Shown here piece after piece: positions 38,967-47,704 of a stretch of 64,000 bases of DNA. The stretch covers positions 500,048 to 564,047 of the forward strand of contig NZ_BMQK01000004.1 in the NCBI RefSeq assembly GCF_014648075.1. Direction: 5' to 3'. The DNA comes from Streptomyces ruber. Lineage in GTDB: Bacteria; Actinomycetota; Actinomycetes; Streptomycetales; Streptomycetaceae. Numbering within the stretch: the first letter of the stretch is position 1; each line of letters opens with the position of its first letter. A model generated the notes under the pieces. It worked only from the letters and a program-made list of their open reading frames with translations, did not search any database and was not told the origin of the DNA. A program made the position numbers and the translations under genes.

Positions 38967-39398
38967 GTGACGGAACCCTGGAACCCGGCCGCCCCCGGCG
39001 TACTGCGCCTCCGCTCCGGCCGCCTCGTCCGCGGTCGTGGTCTGCGCCATCCGCTGCCGCCGGGCCCGGAGCCCACGTACGCGGTGTATCTCCTCGGTGG
39101 CCGGCCTCCCGAGGTGCCCTGGGAGTCCCGCCTGCTCCGATGGCCCGACTTCCGGCTGCCCGGCGACCGGGACGAGGCGGCGCGCGTCCTGCGGGACGTC
39201 TGGTCCCGGGCGCTCACCGAGCGCGTCGAGGTCGCCTGCGGCGGCGGACGCGGCCGCACGGGCACCGCCCTGGCCTGTCTCGCCGTCCTCGACGGCGTCC
39301 CCCCGGACGAGGCGGTGGCGTACGTGCGCGAGCGCTGGTCCCCGCGCGCGGTGGAGACGCCGTGGCAACGCCGCTATGTACGGCGCTTCCGTGGGTGA
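38967..39398 (+). CDS. Small CX5R protein phosphatase (PTP/dual-specificity type)
   Basis: 143 residues. The P-loop is CGGGRGRTGTA (Cys91, Arg97), preceded by LLRWPDFRLPGD with a general-acid-like Asp61. It is short for a tyrosine phosphatase and the usual His before Cys is Ala. The C-terminus (DEAVAYVRERWSPRAVETPWQRRYVRRF) matches the helix after the P-loop in protein-tyrosine phosphatases. The substrate is unknown. Confidence 0.8.
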   Translation: MTEPWNPAAPGVLRLRSGRLVRGRGLRHPLPPGPEPTYAVYLLGGRPPEVPWESRLLRWPDFRLPGDRDEAARVLRDVWSRALTERVEVACGGGRGRTGTALACLAVLDGVPPDEAVAYVRERWSPRAVETPWQRRYVRRFRG

Positions 39399-39724
39399 AG
39401 CACAAAATTCTCCGCATATCGTCTGACGTCGATCAGCTTTCGCCACAGTCTCTCTTCATTACCTTCGGTTTACCGGCCTTGCCGTCGGTTTACCGTTCTG
39501 ATGGAGACGCCGGAGGATTTCCGGTGGCGGCTTCCGAAACGTTTGCTCTGACTGCCGTGACTGCCCGATATAAGCGCCTGATACGACGGGGCACCGGTCG
39601 CCCGGCCGACCCCCGCGAGGACCGTTGGCCAAGGCCAACGGCCCGCGCGTCGTCGCCGAGTGTATGGGCGGGGCGGCATCCTGGAAGTGTGATGAGTGAA
39701 ACTCAATTACACAGGGGAGCACCC
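39399..39724. other. Intergenic region before the tiny-gene pair
   Basis: 326 bp, less GC-rich than the genes around it. It contains two copies of cggtttaccg 20 bp apart (39466, 39486), a perfect palindrome at 39622-39641 listed separately, and a tataag at about 39570. I see no supportable gene. Confidence 0.5.
39622..39641. repeat. 20-bp palindrome
   Basis: CCGTTGGCC-AA-GGCCAACGG: perfect 9-bp arms and 2-bp centre, about 80 bp before the tiny-gene pair. It could be an operator or a terminator. Confidence 0.55.
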
Positions 39725-39916
39725 GTGAAGGAAGTACGCGGAGCACCCGGGGGACGAGACGCGGCGCGATGCGCCGAAGAGGTGGAGGAAACGGTGAAGG
39801 AATTGCGGCAGGAACTCGGGGACGCCGGAATTGTGTTGCCTGCACCAGCGATCGGACGGGCGACTTGCGGCCGCCGCCCGGACGGCGCGGCGCGCCTCGC
39901 GGCGGCGCCGCGATGA
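39725..39916 (+). CDS. Small hypothetical protein (63 aa)
   Basis: A 63-residue acidic then basic protein: MKEVRGAPGGRDAARCAEEVEETVKELRQELGDAGIVLPAPAIG in two parts, with a predicted helix then a short hydrophobic patch. LRQELGDAGIVLP resembles a motif I associate with tiny Streptomyces proteins of unknown function. The GTG has AGGGGAG 6 nt upstream. It overlaps the next gene by ATGA. Confidence 0.62.
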   Translation: MKEVRGAPGGRDAARCAEEVEETVKELRQELGDAGIVLPAPAIGRATCGRRPDGAARLAAAPR

Positions 39917-40152
39917 GTACCGGGCGGGGAGGCGGGAAGAGGCTGCCGGTCGGCTCGTACGCCGTCGACACCAGCACCGGTCAGGTGGGCCGGGTCATGG
40001 GCCACGAGGGTCCGTACGTCCAGCTCCGGCCGGTCGGCGGCGGGCGGGAGTGGGACTGCGAACCCGAGGCCGTGCGGGCCGCGACCACCCACGAGCGGCT
40101 GGGCGCGGTGACGTCGTACGAGAACGCCCGCAGCCGGGGCGAGGTGCTGTAG
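39913..40152 (+). CDS. Small hypothetical protein (79 aa)
   Basis: 79 residues with a beta-rich pattern GSYAVDTSTGQVGRVMGHEGPYVQLRPVGGGREWDCEPEAVR and an ending ENARSRGEVL. This type recurs in Streptomyces next to tiny partners; no function is known to me. It overlaps the upstream 63-residue gene by 4 bp, so they are co-translated. Its tail resembles that of the 66-residue protein at 51.8 kb (EVNARSRGAL). Confidence 0.7.
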   Translation: MSTGRGGGKRLPVGSYAVDTSTGQVGRVMGHEGPYVQLRPVGGGREWDCEPEAVRAATTHERLGAVTSYENARSRGEVL

Positions 40153-40199
40153 CACCCGCCCGGACCGGAGCACGGGCGCCGTGGGCGAGAATGGACGGC

Positions 40200-40946
40200 A
40201 TGAGTCTGTTCCGCGACGACGGCATCGTGCTGCGCACCCAGAAGCTGGGTGAGGCGGACCGGATCATCACGCTGCTCACGCGGGGTCACGGCAGGGTACG
40301 GGCCGTGGCCCGGGGGGTGCGGCGGACCAAGTCGAAGTTCGGGGCCCGGCTGGAGCCGTTCTCCCACGTGGACGTGCAGTTCTTCGCACGGAACAGCGAG
40401 CTGGTCGGGCGCGGGCTGCCGCTGTGTACGCAGAGCGAGACGATCGCGGCCTACGGCAGCGGGATCGTCACCGACTACGCCCGCTACACCGCCGGGACGG
40501 CCATGCTGGAGACGGCGGAGCGGTTCACGGACCACGAGGGTGAGCCGGCCGTCCAGCAGTACCTGCTGCTCGTGGGCGGACTGCGCACCCTCTCCCGCGG
40601 CGAGCACGCCCCGCACCTCGTGCTGGACGCGTTCCTGCTGCGCTCCCTCGCCGTGAACGGCTACGCGCCCAGCTTCGGCGACTGCGCCCGGTGCGGAATG
40701 CCCGGTCCGAACCGGTTCTTCTCGGTGGCCTCCGGCGGCTCCGTCTGCGTGGACTGCCGGGTGCCCGGCAGTGTCGTACCGTCTCCCCAGGCCCTCGCGC
40801 TCCTCGCGGCGCTGCTCACGGGAGACTGGGCGACGGCCGACGCGTGCGAGGCGCGGTACGTGCGGGAGGGCAGCGGACTGGTCTCCGCGTACCTGCACTG
40901 GCATCTGGAACGCGGGCTGCGGTCGCTGCGCTACGTGGAGAAGTAG
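40200..40946 (+). CDS. recO: DNA repair protein RecO
   Basis: 248 residues: N-terminal OB fold (DDGIVLRTQKLGEADRIITLLTRGHGRVRAVARGVRR), helical middle and C-terminal zinc pair CARCGMPG...CVDC. It loads RecA with RecF and RecR. An in-frame ATG three codons upstream is an alternative start. Confidence 0.94.
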   Translation: MSLFRDDGIVLRTQKLGEADRIITLLTRGHGRVRAVARGVRRTKSKFGARLEPFSHVDVQFFARNSELVGRGLPLCTQSETIAAYGSGIVTDYARYTAGTAMLETAERFTDHEGEPAVQQYLLLVGGLRTLSRGEHAPHLVLDAFLLRSLAVNGYAPSFGDCARCGMPGPNRFFSVASGGSVCVDCRVPGSVVPSPQALALLAALLTGDWATADACEARYVREGSGLVSAYLHWHLERGLRSLRYVEK

Positions 40947-41012
40947 CGCCGAGCGGGGCGGCGGCCCGGAGCACCACGACGAATCGAATCATCGCTAGGA
41001 GACGTGAAGCAC

Positions 41013-41852
41013 ATGGCCGTACGCGGGTTCCTGGGGCGCCAGCGCCGTGAGTACAAGACGCCGGAGCCGCACCCGTCCGGTGCCCGCGCGCCCAGGCTCC
41101 CCGGCGAGCTGGTCCCGAACCACGTGGCGATCGTCATGGACGGGAACGGCCGCTGGGCCAAGGAGCGCGGGCTGCCGCGCACCGAGGGCCACAAGGTCGG
41201 CGAGGGCGTCGTGATGGACGTGCTCAAGGGCTGCATCGAGATGGGCGTCAAGAACCTCTCGCTGTACGCCTTCTCCACGGAGAACTGGAAGCGGTCGCCC
41301 GAGGAGGTCCGCTTCCTGATGAACTTCAACCGGGACGTCATCCGGCGGCGCCGCGACGAGATGGACGAGCTGGGCATCCGCATCCGCTGGGTGGGCCGCA
41401 TGCCCAAGCTGTGGAAGTCCGTCGTGCAGGAGCTCCAGATCGCCCAGGAGCAGACCACGGGCAACGACGCGATGACGCTGTACTTCTGCGTCAACTACGG
41501 CGGGCGCGCCGAGCTCGCCGACGCCGCCAGGGCGATGGCGGAGGACGTGGCCGCGGGCCGGCTCGACCCGTCCAAGGTCGGCGAGAAGACCATCCAGAAG
41601 TACCTGTACTACCCGGACATGCCGGACGTGGACCTGTTCCTGCGCCCCAGCGGCGAGCAGCGGACGTCCAACTTCCTGCTCTGGCAGTCGAGCTACGCCG
41701 AGATGGTGTACCAGGACGTGCTGTGGCCGGACTTCGACCGGCGTGACCTGTGGCGTGCGTGCGTGGAGTTCGCCTCCCGCGACCGGCGGTTCGGCGGGGC
41801 GATCCCGAACGAGGAGCTGCTGGCCATGGAGGGGAACCAGACCACCTCGTGA
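41013..41852 (+). CDS. uppS: Isoprenyl transferase (cis-prenyl diphosphate synthase, UppS type)
   Basis: 279 residues. [21 protein letters not shown] carries the catalytic Asp43 and the diphosphate-binding Arg, then [19 protein letters not shown] and [24 protein letters not shown]. It makes the long-chain polyprenyl diphosphate carrier for cell-wall synthesis. ATG was preferred over a GTG nine bases earlier because AGGAGA is too close to the GTG. Confidence 0.94.
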   Translation: MAVRGFLGRQRREYKTPEPHPSGARAPRLPGELVPNHVAIVMDGNGRWAKERGLPRTEGHKVGEGVVMDVLKGCIEMGVKNLSLYAFSTENWKRSPEEVRFLMNFNRDVIRRRRDEMDELGIRIRWVGRMPKLWKSVVQELQIAQEQTTGNDAMTLYFCVNYGGRAELADAARAMAEDVAAGRLDPSKVGEKTIQKYLYYPDMPDVDLFLRPSGEQRTSNFLLWQSSYAEMVYQDVLWPDFDRRDLWRACVEFASRDRRFGGAIPNEELLAMEGNQTTS

Positions 41853-41949
41853 GCGAACGTGATCGGGTTTGACCGGTCATGTAATGCTGTGGACTCGTTA
41901 ACTGTCGTACTTGCCATACCTGGCGATCGAGTTCGCACCGAGGTTCGCG

Positions 41950-42762
41950 TTGTTCACCTTTGTGATTCCCGCCCACAACGAAGAGCCCACCGTGGCCACG
42001 ATCGTCGGCCAGGCACGCGAGGCGGCCCGTCCCGGCGACCGCGTCCTGGTCGTCGACAGCGGCTCGACCGACGGCACCGCGCGGCGGGCCCGTGAGGCGG
42101 GGGCGGAGGTGCTGCGCGGCCCGCTCGGCAAGGGCGCCGCGATGAACGCGGCGCTCGCCGGCGTGACGACCGAGTGGACCTGCTTCCTCGACTCGGACCT
42201 CGTCAGGTCGGAGCACAACCTCGCCGCCCTGCTCCGTGACGCCGCCGAGCGGGGCACCGCGGACCAGGTGTTCGGGGACTTCGAGTACGACTACCCGGGG
42301 ACGATACTGGCGACGACCTTCACCATCTGGGAGCCGTTGACGGCCCGGTTCTTCCCCGAGGTCGGCCATGTCGGGGCGAACGCCCTCACGGGGTACCGGG
42401 CGGTCCGCACCCGTCTCGTCCGCACGCCGCTGCCGACGGACTTCGGGGTCGAGGCGTATCTCAACATCTCCGTCGCGCTGGCCGGCGGTAGGTCGAGCGT
42501 CTGCCACCTCGGCGAGATAAGCAGCCGTTACCGTCCCCACGGCGGCTCGATGGCGACCGAGATCGGCACCCGCATCCTGGACATGGCGCAGGAGCACGGC
42601 CGGCTGGACCCGGCGCAGCGGCCCGCGTGGGACCGCTGGCTCGCGGACGGGGTGGCGGCGATCGCGCCCACCGGGGCGGACAGTGGCCGCTCGGCGGTGC
42701 TGTCGCGGCTGTTCACGGCGGTGCGGCGGCCGATGCCGGCAGCGGTCGCCGACGAGGTGTAG
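41950..42762 (+). CDS. Family 2 glycosyltransferase, GpgS-like
   Basis: 270 residues beginning directly with the GT-A fold FTFVIPAHNEEPTV, then VDSGSTDGTARRAREAGAEV, GKGAAMNAAL and the metal-binding DSD in CFLDSDLVRSEHN. The pattern resembles glucosyl-3-phosphoglycerate synthases; the acceptor is unproven. The TTG was chosen because GAGG lies 6 nt upstream; a TTG at 41911 has no ribosome site. It converges with zur. Confidence 0.8.
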   Translation: MFTFVIPAHNEEPTVATIVGQAREAARPGDRVLVVDSGSTDGTARRAREAGAEVLRGPLGKGAAMNAALAGVTTEWTCFLDSDLVRSEHNLAALLRDAAERGTADQVFGDFEYDYPGTILATTFTIWEPLTARFFPEVGHVGANALTGYRAVRTRLVRTPLPTDFGVEAYLNISVALAGGRSSVCHLGEISSRYRPHGGSMATEIGTRILDMAQEHGRLDPAQRPAWDRWLADGVAAIAPTGADSGRSAVLSRLFTAVRRPMPAAVADEV

Positions 42763-42764
42763 CA

Positions 42765-42781
42765 GGCGTACCGCGTACGCC
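42765..42781. terminator. Hairpin between glycosyltransferase gene and zur
   Basis: GGCGTAC and GTACGCC form a perfect 7-bp stem with a 3-nt loop in the 28-bp gap between convergent genes. Confidence 0.5.
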
Positions 42782-42790
42782 CGGAGGGCT

Positions 42791-43207
42791 TCAGTCGTCC
42801 GCCGCCGAAGCGCACTCCGCACAGGTGCCGAAGATCTCCACCGTGTGCGCCACGTTCACGTAGCCGTGCTCGGCGGCGATGGCCTCGGCCCACTTCTCCA
42901 CCGCCGGGCCCTCGACCTCCACGGCCTTCCCGCAGACGCGGCAGACGAGGTGGTGGTGGTGGTCCCCGGTGGAGCAGCGCCGGTACACGGACTCGCCGTC
43001 GGAGGTGCGCAGGACGTCGACCTCGCCGGCGTCGGCGAGGGACTGCAGGGTGCGGTAGACCGTGGTGAGCCCGACCGAGTCGCCCTTGTGCTTGAGCATG
43101 TCGTGCAGTTCCTGGGCGCTGCGGAACTCGTCCACCTCGTCCAGTGCCGCGGCCACGGCGGCACGCTGCCGGGTGGAACGGCCCCGTACGGATCCAGCGG
43201 TCGTCAC
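42791..43207 (-). CDS. zur: Fur-family zinc uptake regulator Zur
   Basis: 138 residues: winged helix with LTTVYRTLQSLADAGEVDVL, sensing/structural metal ligands CSTGDHHHHLVCRVC (Cys78, His83-86, Cys89, Cys92) and CAEC (Cys129, Cys132). The direct linkage to znuBCA and a zinc-type box upstream of znuA identify it as Zur rather than Fur. It is 66 bp downstream of znuB and may share the operon. Confidence 0.93.
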   Translation of the reverse strand: MTTAGSVRGRSTRQRAAVAAALDEVDEFRSAQELHDMLKHKGDSVGLTTVYRTLQSLADAGEVDVLRTSDGESVYRRCSTGDHHHHLVCRVCGKAVEVEGPAVEKWAEAIAAEHGYVNVAHTVEIFGTCAECASAADD

Positions 43208-43273
43208 CGTTTCCTCCTCACGTTCGCGCCTTGCCGGGCCATTGTGCCAGGACGGAGGGGGCCCGGTCAGACG

Positions 43274-44206
43274 TCAGCGGACGGCGGCCCCGTCCGGGGG
43301 ACGCTGCCCGGCCGGAAGCGTACGTCCGTCCGGTTCGCCGGTGCCGGCGATCTCGCACTCGGCCGGATCCGCCACCGGCCGGCCCGCGGCCTTCGCCCGT
43401 CGTCTGGCCAGCGGTGTCGCCAGCGCCGTGAGCAGGACGAACGCGGCGATGGTGAGCAGCACGATGGTCGCGCCGGGCGGTACGTCCTGGTAGTACGAGG
43501 TGACCGTGCCGCCGATGGTCACGGCGACCCCGACGGCCACCGAGATGACGAACGTGGCCGCGAAGCTCCGGCTGAGCTGCTGGGCCGCCGCCACGGGCAC
43601 CACCATCAGGGCGGAGACCAGCAGCAGACCGACGACGCGCATCGCGACGGTCACCGTCACGGCGGCCGTCACCGCGGTGAGCAGGTTCAGCGCGCGCACC
43701 GGCAGCCCCGTGACCCGGGCGAACTCCTCGTCCTGGCTCACCGCGAAGAGCTGCCGGCGCAGGCCCAGGGTGACCAGCACCACGAAGGCCGCCAGCAGGC
43801 AGATCGCCGTCACGTCCTCCTGGGAGACCGTGGACAGCGAGCCGAAGAGGTACGAGGTGAGGTTGGCGTTGGAGCCGCCCGGCGCGAGGTTGATGAACAT
43901 CACGCCGCCCGCCATGCCGCCGTAGAAGAGCATGGCCAGCGCGATGTCGCCGCGGGTGCGGCCGTACCAGCGGATCAGCTCCATCAGCACCGCGCCGAGC
44001 ACGGAGACGAGCGTCGCCATCCACACCGGGGACCACGACAGCAGGAAGCCGAGGCCGACGCCGGTCATCGCGACGTGGCCGATGCCGTCGCCCATCAGGG
44101 CCTGGCGGCGCTGGACGAGGTAGATGCCGATCGCGGGAGCGGTGACGCCGACGAGGACGGCGGCGAGCAGGGCCCGCTGCATGAAGGCGTAGTCCAGGAT
44201 TTCCAT
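43274..44206 (-). CDS. znuB: Zinc ABC transporter permease ZnuB
   Basis: 310 residues with eight or nine TM segments of the ABC-3 family (YLVQRRQALMGDGIGHVAMTGVGLGFLL, DEEFARVTGLPVRALNLL). The cytoplasmic C-terminal tail (about 35 residues) is polar. It lies 13 bp behind znuC. Confidence 0.93.
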   Translation of the reverse strand: MEILDYAFMQRALLAAVLVGVTAPAIGIYLVQRRQALMGDGIGHVAMTGVGLGFLLSWSPVWMATLVSVLGAVLMELIRWYGRTRGDIALAMLFYGGMAGGVMFINLAPGGSNANLTSYLFGSLSTVSQEDVTAICLLAAFVVLVTLGLRRQLFAVSQDEEFARVTGLPVRALNLLTAVTAAVTVTVAMRVVGLLLVSALMVVPVAAAQQLSRSFAATFVISVAVGVAVTIGGTVTSYYQDVPPGATIVLLTIAAFVLLTALATPLARRRAKAAGRPVADPAECEIAGTGEPDGRTLPAGQRPPDGAAVR

Positions 44207-44219
44207 GATGCGTGCCTTC

Positions 44220-44987
44220 TCAGCTCAGCAGGCCGGTGCGGATCGGGGCGGCGTCGGCGGCCTCGTGCGGGTGGACGTGGTCGTGGCCGGGCAGCGCGTG
44301 CTGGCCCACGGCCTTCGGCGGCGGCCCGTCGTGCACGACGCAGCCGTCCCGGAGCACCACCGCGCGGTCGATCAGCGGCTCCAGCGGGCCGAGCTCGTGC
44401 AGGACGAGCAGCACGGTCGTGCCCTTGCCGACCTGCTCGCGCAGGGTGCCGGCGAGGACCTCCTGGCTGGCCAGGTCGACGCCCGCCATCGGCTCGTCCA
44501 TGATCAGCAGGTCGGGTTCGGAGGCGAGGGCGCGGGCGATCAGGACGCGCTGGTGCTGGCCGCCGGAGAGGGCGTTCACCGAGTCCTTGGCGCGGTCCGC
44601 CATGCCGACCAGCGTGAGGGCCTGCCGTACGGCCTCGTGGTCGGCCTTGCGCAGCAGCCCGAAGCGGGCGCGGGAGAGCCGCCCGGAGGAGACGACCTCC
44701 GTCACCGAGGCGGGCACGCCGCCCGCGGCCGTGGTGCGCTGCGGGACGTACCCGACGCGTCTCCAGTCGCGGAAGCGGGCCCGCGGGGTGCCGAAGAGCT
44801 CGACCTCCCCGGCGGCGACGGGCACCTGGCCGATGACGGTGCGCACGGCGGTGGACTTGCCGGAACCGTTGGCGCCGAGCAGCGCGACGACCTCACCGCC
44901 GTGGACGGTGAGGTCGATGCCGCGCAGGACGGGCCGCGAGCCCAGCTCGGCGCGTACGCCGCGCAGGGATATGACGGGCTCGCTCAC
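44220..44987 (-). CDS. znuC: Zinc ABC transporter ATP-binding protein ZnuC
   Basis: 255 residues: Walker A GANGSGKST, signature LSGGQHQRVLIARAL, Walker B LLIMDEPMAGVD, H-loop LVLHELG. The C-terminus ends with a His-rich stretch HALPGHDHVHPHEAAD that may sense or buffer zinc. It lies 19 bp after znuA. Confidence 0.94.
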   Translation of the reverse strand: MSEPVISLRGVRAELGSRPVLRGIDLTVHGGEVVALLGANGSGKSTAVRTVIGQVPVAAGEVELFGTPRARFRDWRRVGYVPQRTTAAGGVPASVTEVVSSGRLSRARFGLLRKADHEAVRQALTLVGMADRAKDSVNALSGGQHQRVLIARALASEPDLLIMDEPMAGVDLASQEVLAGTLREQVGKGTTVLLVLHELGPLEPLIDRAVVLRDGCVVHDGPPPKAVGQHALPGHDHVHPHEAADAAPIRTGLLS

Positions 44988-45006
44988 GAGGGGGCCTCCG
45001 TAACGA

Positions 45007-46047
45007 TCACTTGGCGCCGAGGGCCGTCTGCAGCGCCTTGAGGTTGGACTCCATGACCTCGAAGTAGTCGTCGCCCTTGGACCTGTCGGTGATGCCCTCG
45101 AGCGGATCGAGCACGTCCGTCCTGAGGCCCGCGTCCTTGGCGAGGGTCTTCGCGGTCTTGTCTGACACCAGTGTCTCGTAGAACACCGTGGTCACGCCGT
45201 CCGCCTTGGCCTCCTCCTGGAGTTCCTTGATCCGGGCGGGGCTCGGCTCGCTGTCCGGGTCGACGCCGGAGATGGCCTCCTGGGTCAGGCCGTAGCGCTC
45301 GGCGAGGTAGCCGAAGGCGGCGTGGTTGGTGAAGAACGTCCTGGAGGCGGTGTTCTTCAGACCGTCCTCGAACCGGGTGTTCAGCTCGTCGAGCTTCCCG
45401 GCCAGGGCCTCGGCGTTCTTCCTGTAGTCCGCCGCGTTGTCCGGGTCGGCCTTCTCGAAGGCCTGGGCGACGCCCTCGGCGATCTGGGCGTACTTCACCG
45501 GGTCGAGCCAGACGTGCGGGTCGAGGGCGTGCTCGTCCTCCGCGTGCTCGTCGGCGTGCTCGTCCGCGGAGTGCTCGTCGGCGTGCTCCTCCGCGGAGTG
45601 GCCCTCCTCACCCTCGTGCTCGTGACCGTGGTCGTGCGAGACGTCGCCGTGGTCCTCCAGCTCGGTGAGGGTGGCGGCGTCGACCTGGGTCTTCACGCCG
45701 GACTGCGCGACGGCCTCGTCGACGGCGGGCTGGAGGCTCTTGAGGTAGAGCACCGCGTCGGCCTCGCCGAGCTCGGCGGTCTGCTTGGTGCTGAGCTCCA
45801 GGTCGTGCGGCTCCTGGCCCGGCTGGGTGAGGGAGGTGACGTTCACGTGCTCCCCGCCGATCTGCTCGGCGAGGAACTGCATCGGGTAGAACGACGCGAC
45901 CACGTCGAACTTGTCCGAGCCGCCCTGCGCGGTGCCGCCGGAGCCGGAGGAGCCGCAGGCCGAGAGGGCGCCGATACCGAGGGCGGTGACCGCCGCGACC
46001 GCGGTGCCGGACATCAGGGGTCGTCGGGGGCGTCGTATGCCGTTCAT
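45007..46047 (-). CDS. znuA: Zinc ABC transporter solute-binding lipoprotein ZnuA
   Basis: 346 residues. A signal peptide with lipobox LSAC precedes an A-1 cluster fold: SFYPMQFLAEQIGG, a long Asp/Glu/His-rich loop (DHGHEHEGEEGHSAEEHADE and three more ADEH-like units) that typifies zinc over manganese binding, and DPHVWLDPV. The ATG starting MNGIRRPRRP was chosen; no ribosome site precedes it and a promoter sits immediately upstream, suggesting a leaderless mRNA. Confidence 0.93.
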   Translation of the reverse strand: MNGIRRPRRPLMSGTAVAAVTALGIGALSACGSSGSGGTAQGGSDKFDVVASFYPMQFLAEQIGGEHVNVTSLTQPGQEPHDLELSTKQTAELGEADAVLYLKSLQPAVDEAVAQSGVKTQVDAATLTELEDHGDVSHDHGHEHEGEEGHSAEEHADEHSADEHADEHAEDEHALDPHVWLDPVKYAQIAEGVAQAFEKADPDNAADYRKNAEALAGKLDELNTRFEDGLKNTASRTFFTNHAAFGYLAERYGLTQEAISGVDPDSEPSPARIKELQEEAKADGVTTVFYETLVSDKTAKTLAKDAGLRTDVLDPLEGITDRSKGDDYFEVMESNLKALQTALGAK

Positions 46048-46055
46048 GACACCCA

Positions 46056-46084
46056 TTTTCAACAAATATGGAAACCGTTGTCAA
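46056..46084 (-). promoter_or_regulatory. znuA promoter, probably leaderless
   Basis: On the minus strand TTGACA (46084-46079), a 17-bp spacer and TGAAAA (46061-46056). A start site about 7-9 nt downstream would fall at or next to the znuA ATG (46047). Confidence 0.55.
46069..46083 (-). promoter_or_regulatory. Zur box
   Basis: TGGAAACCGTTGTCA fits the Streptomyces 7-1-7 zinc-regulator box (consensus from memory TGaAAAtgaTTTTCA). It lies between the -35 and -10 of the znuA promoter. A second, weaker match TGACACCCATTTTCA lies at 46047-46061, over the -10 and start codon. Confidence 0.72.
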
Positions 46085-46240
46085 CAAAGGATGCGACGGG
46101 GCACCGATTTGGTTGAGGGGGAGGCCCCGCCGGTACCCTGAAGCATTCGCTCTGGAGCGCCCGCCCGTCACCCGGTCACCACCCTGGTGGAGGCGCTTCA
46201 CGCCGTCCGTTGGTTCCGTCGTCGTAATGAAGAGAGCACC

Positions 46241-47623
46241 GTGGCCGCCGACAAGATCGACACCATCGTCAGCCTGAGCAAGCGCCGTGGCTTTGTATTC
46301 CCTTGCAGCGAGATCTACGGTGGCCAGCGCGCCGCCTGGGACTACGGCCCCCTGGGTGTCGAGCTCAAGGAGAACCTCAAGCGCCAGTGGTGGCGCTACA
46401 TGGTGACGTCTCGTGAGGACGTCGTCGGTATCGACTCGTCCGTGATCCTGGCCCCCGAGGTCTGGGTCGCCTCCGGCCACGTCGCCACCTTCACCGACCC
46501 GCTGACCGAGTGCACCTCCTGCCACAAGCGGTTCCGCGCGGACCACCTGGAGGAGGCGTACGAGGAGAAGAAGGGCCGCGCCCCGGAGAACGGCCTCGCC
46601 GACCTCGCCTGCCCCAACTGCGGCAACAAGGGCACCTTCACCGAGCCCAAGCAGTTCTCGGGTCTGCTCTCCACCCACCTCGGCCCGACCCAGGACTCCG
46701 GCTCGGTCGCCTACCTGCGCCCCGAGACCGCCCAGGGCATCTTCACCAACTTCGCCCAGGTGCAGACCACTTCGCGCCGCAAGCCGCCGTTCGGCATCGC
46801 GCAGATGGGCAAGTCCTTCCGCAACGAGATCACGCCCGGCAACTTCATCTTCCGCACCCGCGAGTTCGAGCAGATGGAGATGGAGTTCTTCGTCAAGCCG
46901 GGCGAGGACGAGAAGTGGCAGGAGTACTGGATGGAGCAGCGCTGGAACTGGTACACCGGCCTCGGTCTCCGTGAGGAGAACATGCGCTGGTACGAGCACC
47001 CGAAGGAGAAGCTCTCCCACTACTCCAAGCGCACCGCCGACATCGAGTACCGCTTCCAGTTCGGCGGCAGCGAGTGGGGCGAGCTCGAGGGTGTCGCCAA
47101 CCGCACCGACTACGACCTCGGCGCCCACAGCAAGGCCTCCGGCCAGGACCTGTCCTACTTCGACCAGGAGGCCGGCGAGCGCTGGACCCCCTACGTCATC
47201 GAGCCCGCGGCCGGTGTCGGCCGCGCCATGCTGGCCTTCCTCCTCGACGCCTACGTCGAGGACGAGGCGCCCAACGCCAAGGGCAAGATGGAGAAGCGCA
47301 CGGTCCTGCGTCTCGACCCGCGCCTGTCCCCGGTGAAGGTTGCCGTCCTGCCGCTCTCCCGCAACCCGGAGCTGTCCCCGAAGGCCAAGGGCCTCGCCCA
47401 GGCGCTGCGCCAGCACTGGAACATCGAGTTCGACGACGCCGGCGCCATCGGCCGCCGCTACCGCCGCCAGGACGAGATCGGCACGCCGTTCTGCGTCACC
47501 GTCGACTTCGACACCCTGGACGACAACGCGGTCACCGTCCGCGAGCGCGACACGATGAAGCAGGAGCGCGTGTCGCTGGACCAGATCGAGGGGTACCTGG
47601 CGAGCCGGCTGATCGGCTGCTGA
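46241..47623 (+). CDS. glyS: Glycyl-tRNA synthetase (dimeric class II)
   Basis: 460 residues. Catalytic core motif 2 is [19 protein letters not shown] and motif 3 [15 protein letters not shown] zinc-ribbon-like insert (CTSCHKRF...CPNCGNKG) lies at about 100-150. The C-terminal anticodon-binding domain has [25 protein letters not shown]. This is the eukaryote-like alpha2 type found in Actinobacteria. The GTG is preceded by AAGAGAG. It is divergent from znuA, and the shared gap holds the Zur box. Confidence 0.95.
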   Translation: MAADKIDTIVSLSKRRGFVFPCSEIYGGQRAAWDYGPLGVELKENLKRQWWRYMVTSREDVVGIDSSVILAPEVWVASGHVATFTDPLTECTSCHKRFRADHLEEAYEEKKGRAPENGLADLACPNCGNKGTFTEPKQFSGLLSTHLGPTQDSGSVAYLRPETAQGIFTNFAQVQTTSRRKPPFGIAQMGKSFRNEITPGNFIFRTREFEQMEMEFFVKPGEDEKWQEYWMEQRWNWYTGLGLREENMRWYEHPKEKLSHYSKRTADIEYRFQFGGSEWGELEGVANRTDYDLGAHSKASGQDLSYFDQEAGERWTPYVIEPAAGVGRAMLAFLLDAYVEDEAPNAKGKMEKRTVLRLDPRLSPVKVAVLPLSRNPELSPKAKGLAQALRQHWNIEFDDAGAIGRRYRRQDEIGTPFCVTVDFDTLDDNAVTVRERDTMKQERVSLDQIEGYLASRLIGC

Positions 47624-47641
47624 TCCAGTAGGTCCCGTGTG

Positions 47642-47676
47642 CACCGGGCGGGCCGGAGTCTCCGGCCCGCCCGGTG
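47642..47676. terminator. Bidirectional terminator between glyS and hydrolase gene
   Basis: CACCGGGCGGGCCGGAG and CTCCGGCCCGCCCGGTG are perfect 17-bp complements around one base, followed by ttt on the glyS side. Confidence 0.9.
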
Positions 47677-47704
47677 TTTCCGTTCAGCCGGTGTTTCCGT
47701 TCAG
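47671..47704. repeat. 17-bp tandem duplication over the hydrolase stop codon
   Basis: ccggtgtttccgttcag occurs twice in a row (47671 and 47688). The hydrolase stop codon lies in the first copy and its last coding residues (LNGNTG) in the second. The first copy also forms the end of the terminator stem. Confidence 0.8.

Noticed and set aside
42683..44503. 606-residue plus-strand ORF opposite zur and znuB
   Set aside because: Antisense of genes with clear zinc-regulator and permease motifs.
45608..47644. 678-residue minus-strand ORF opposite glyS
   Set aside because: The plus strand encodes class II synthetase motifs throughout; this frame is Val/Leu/Gly-rich shadow.
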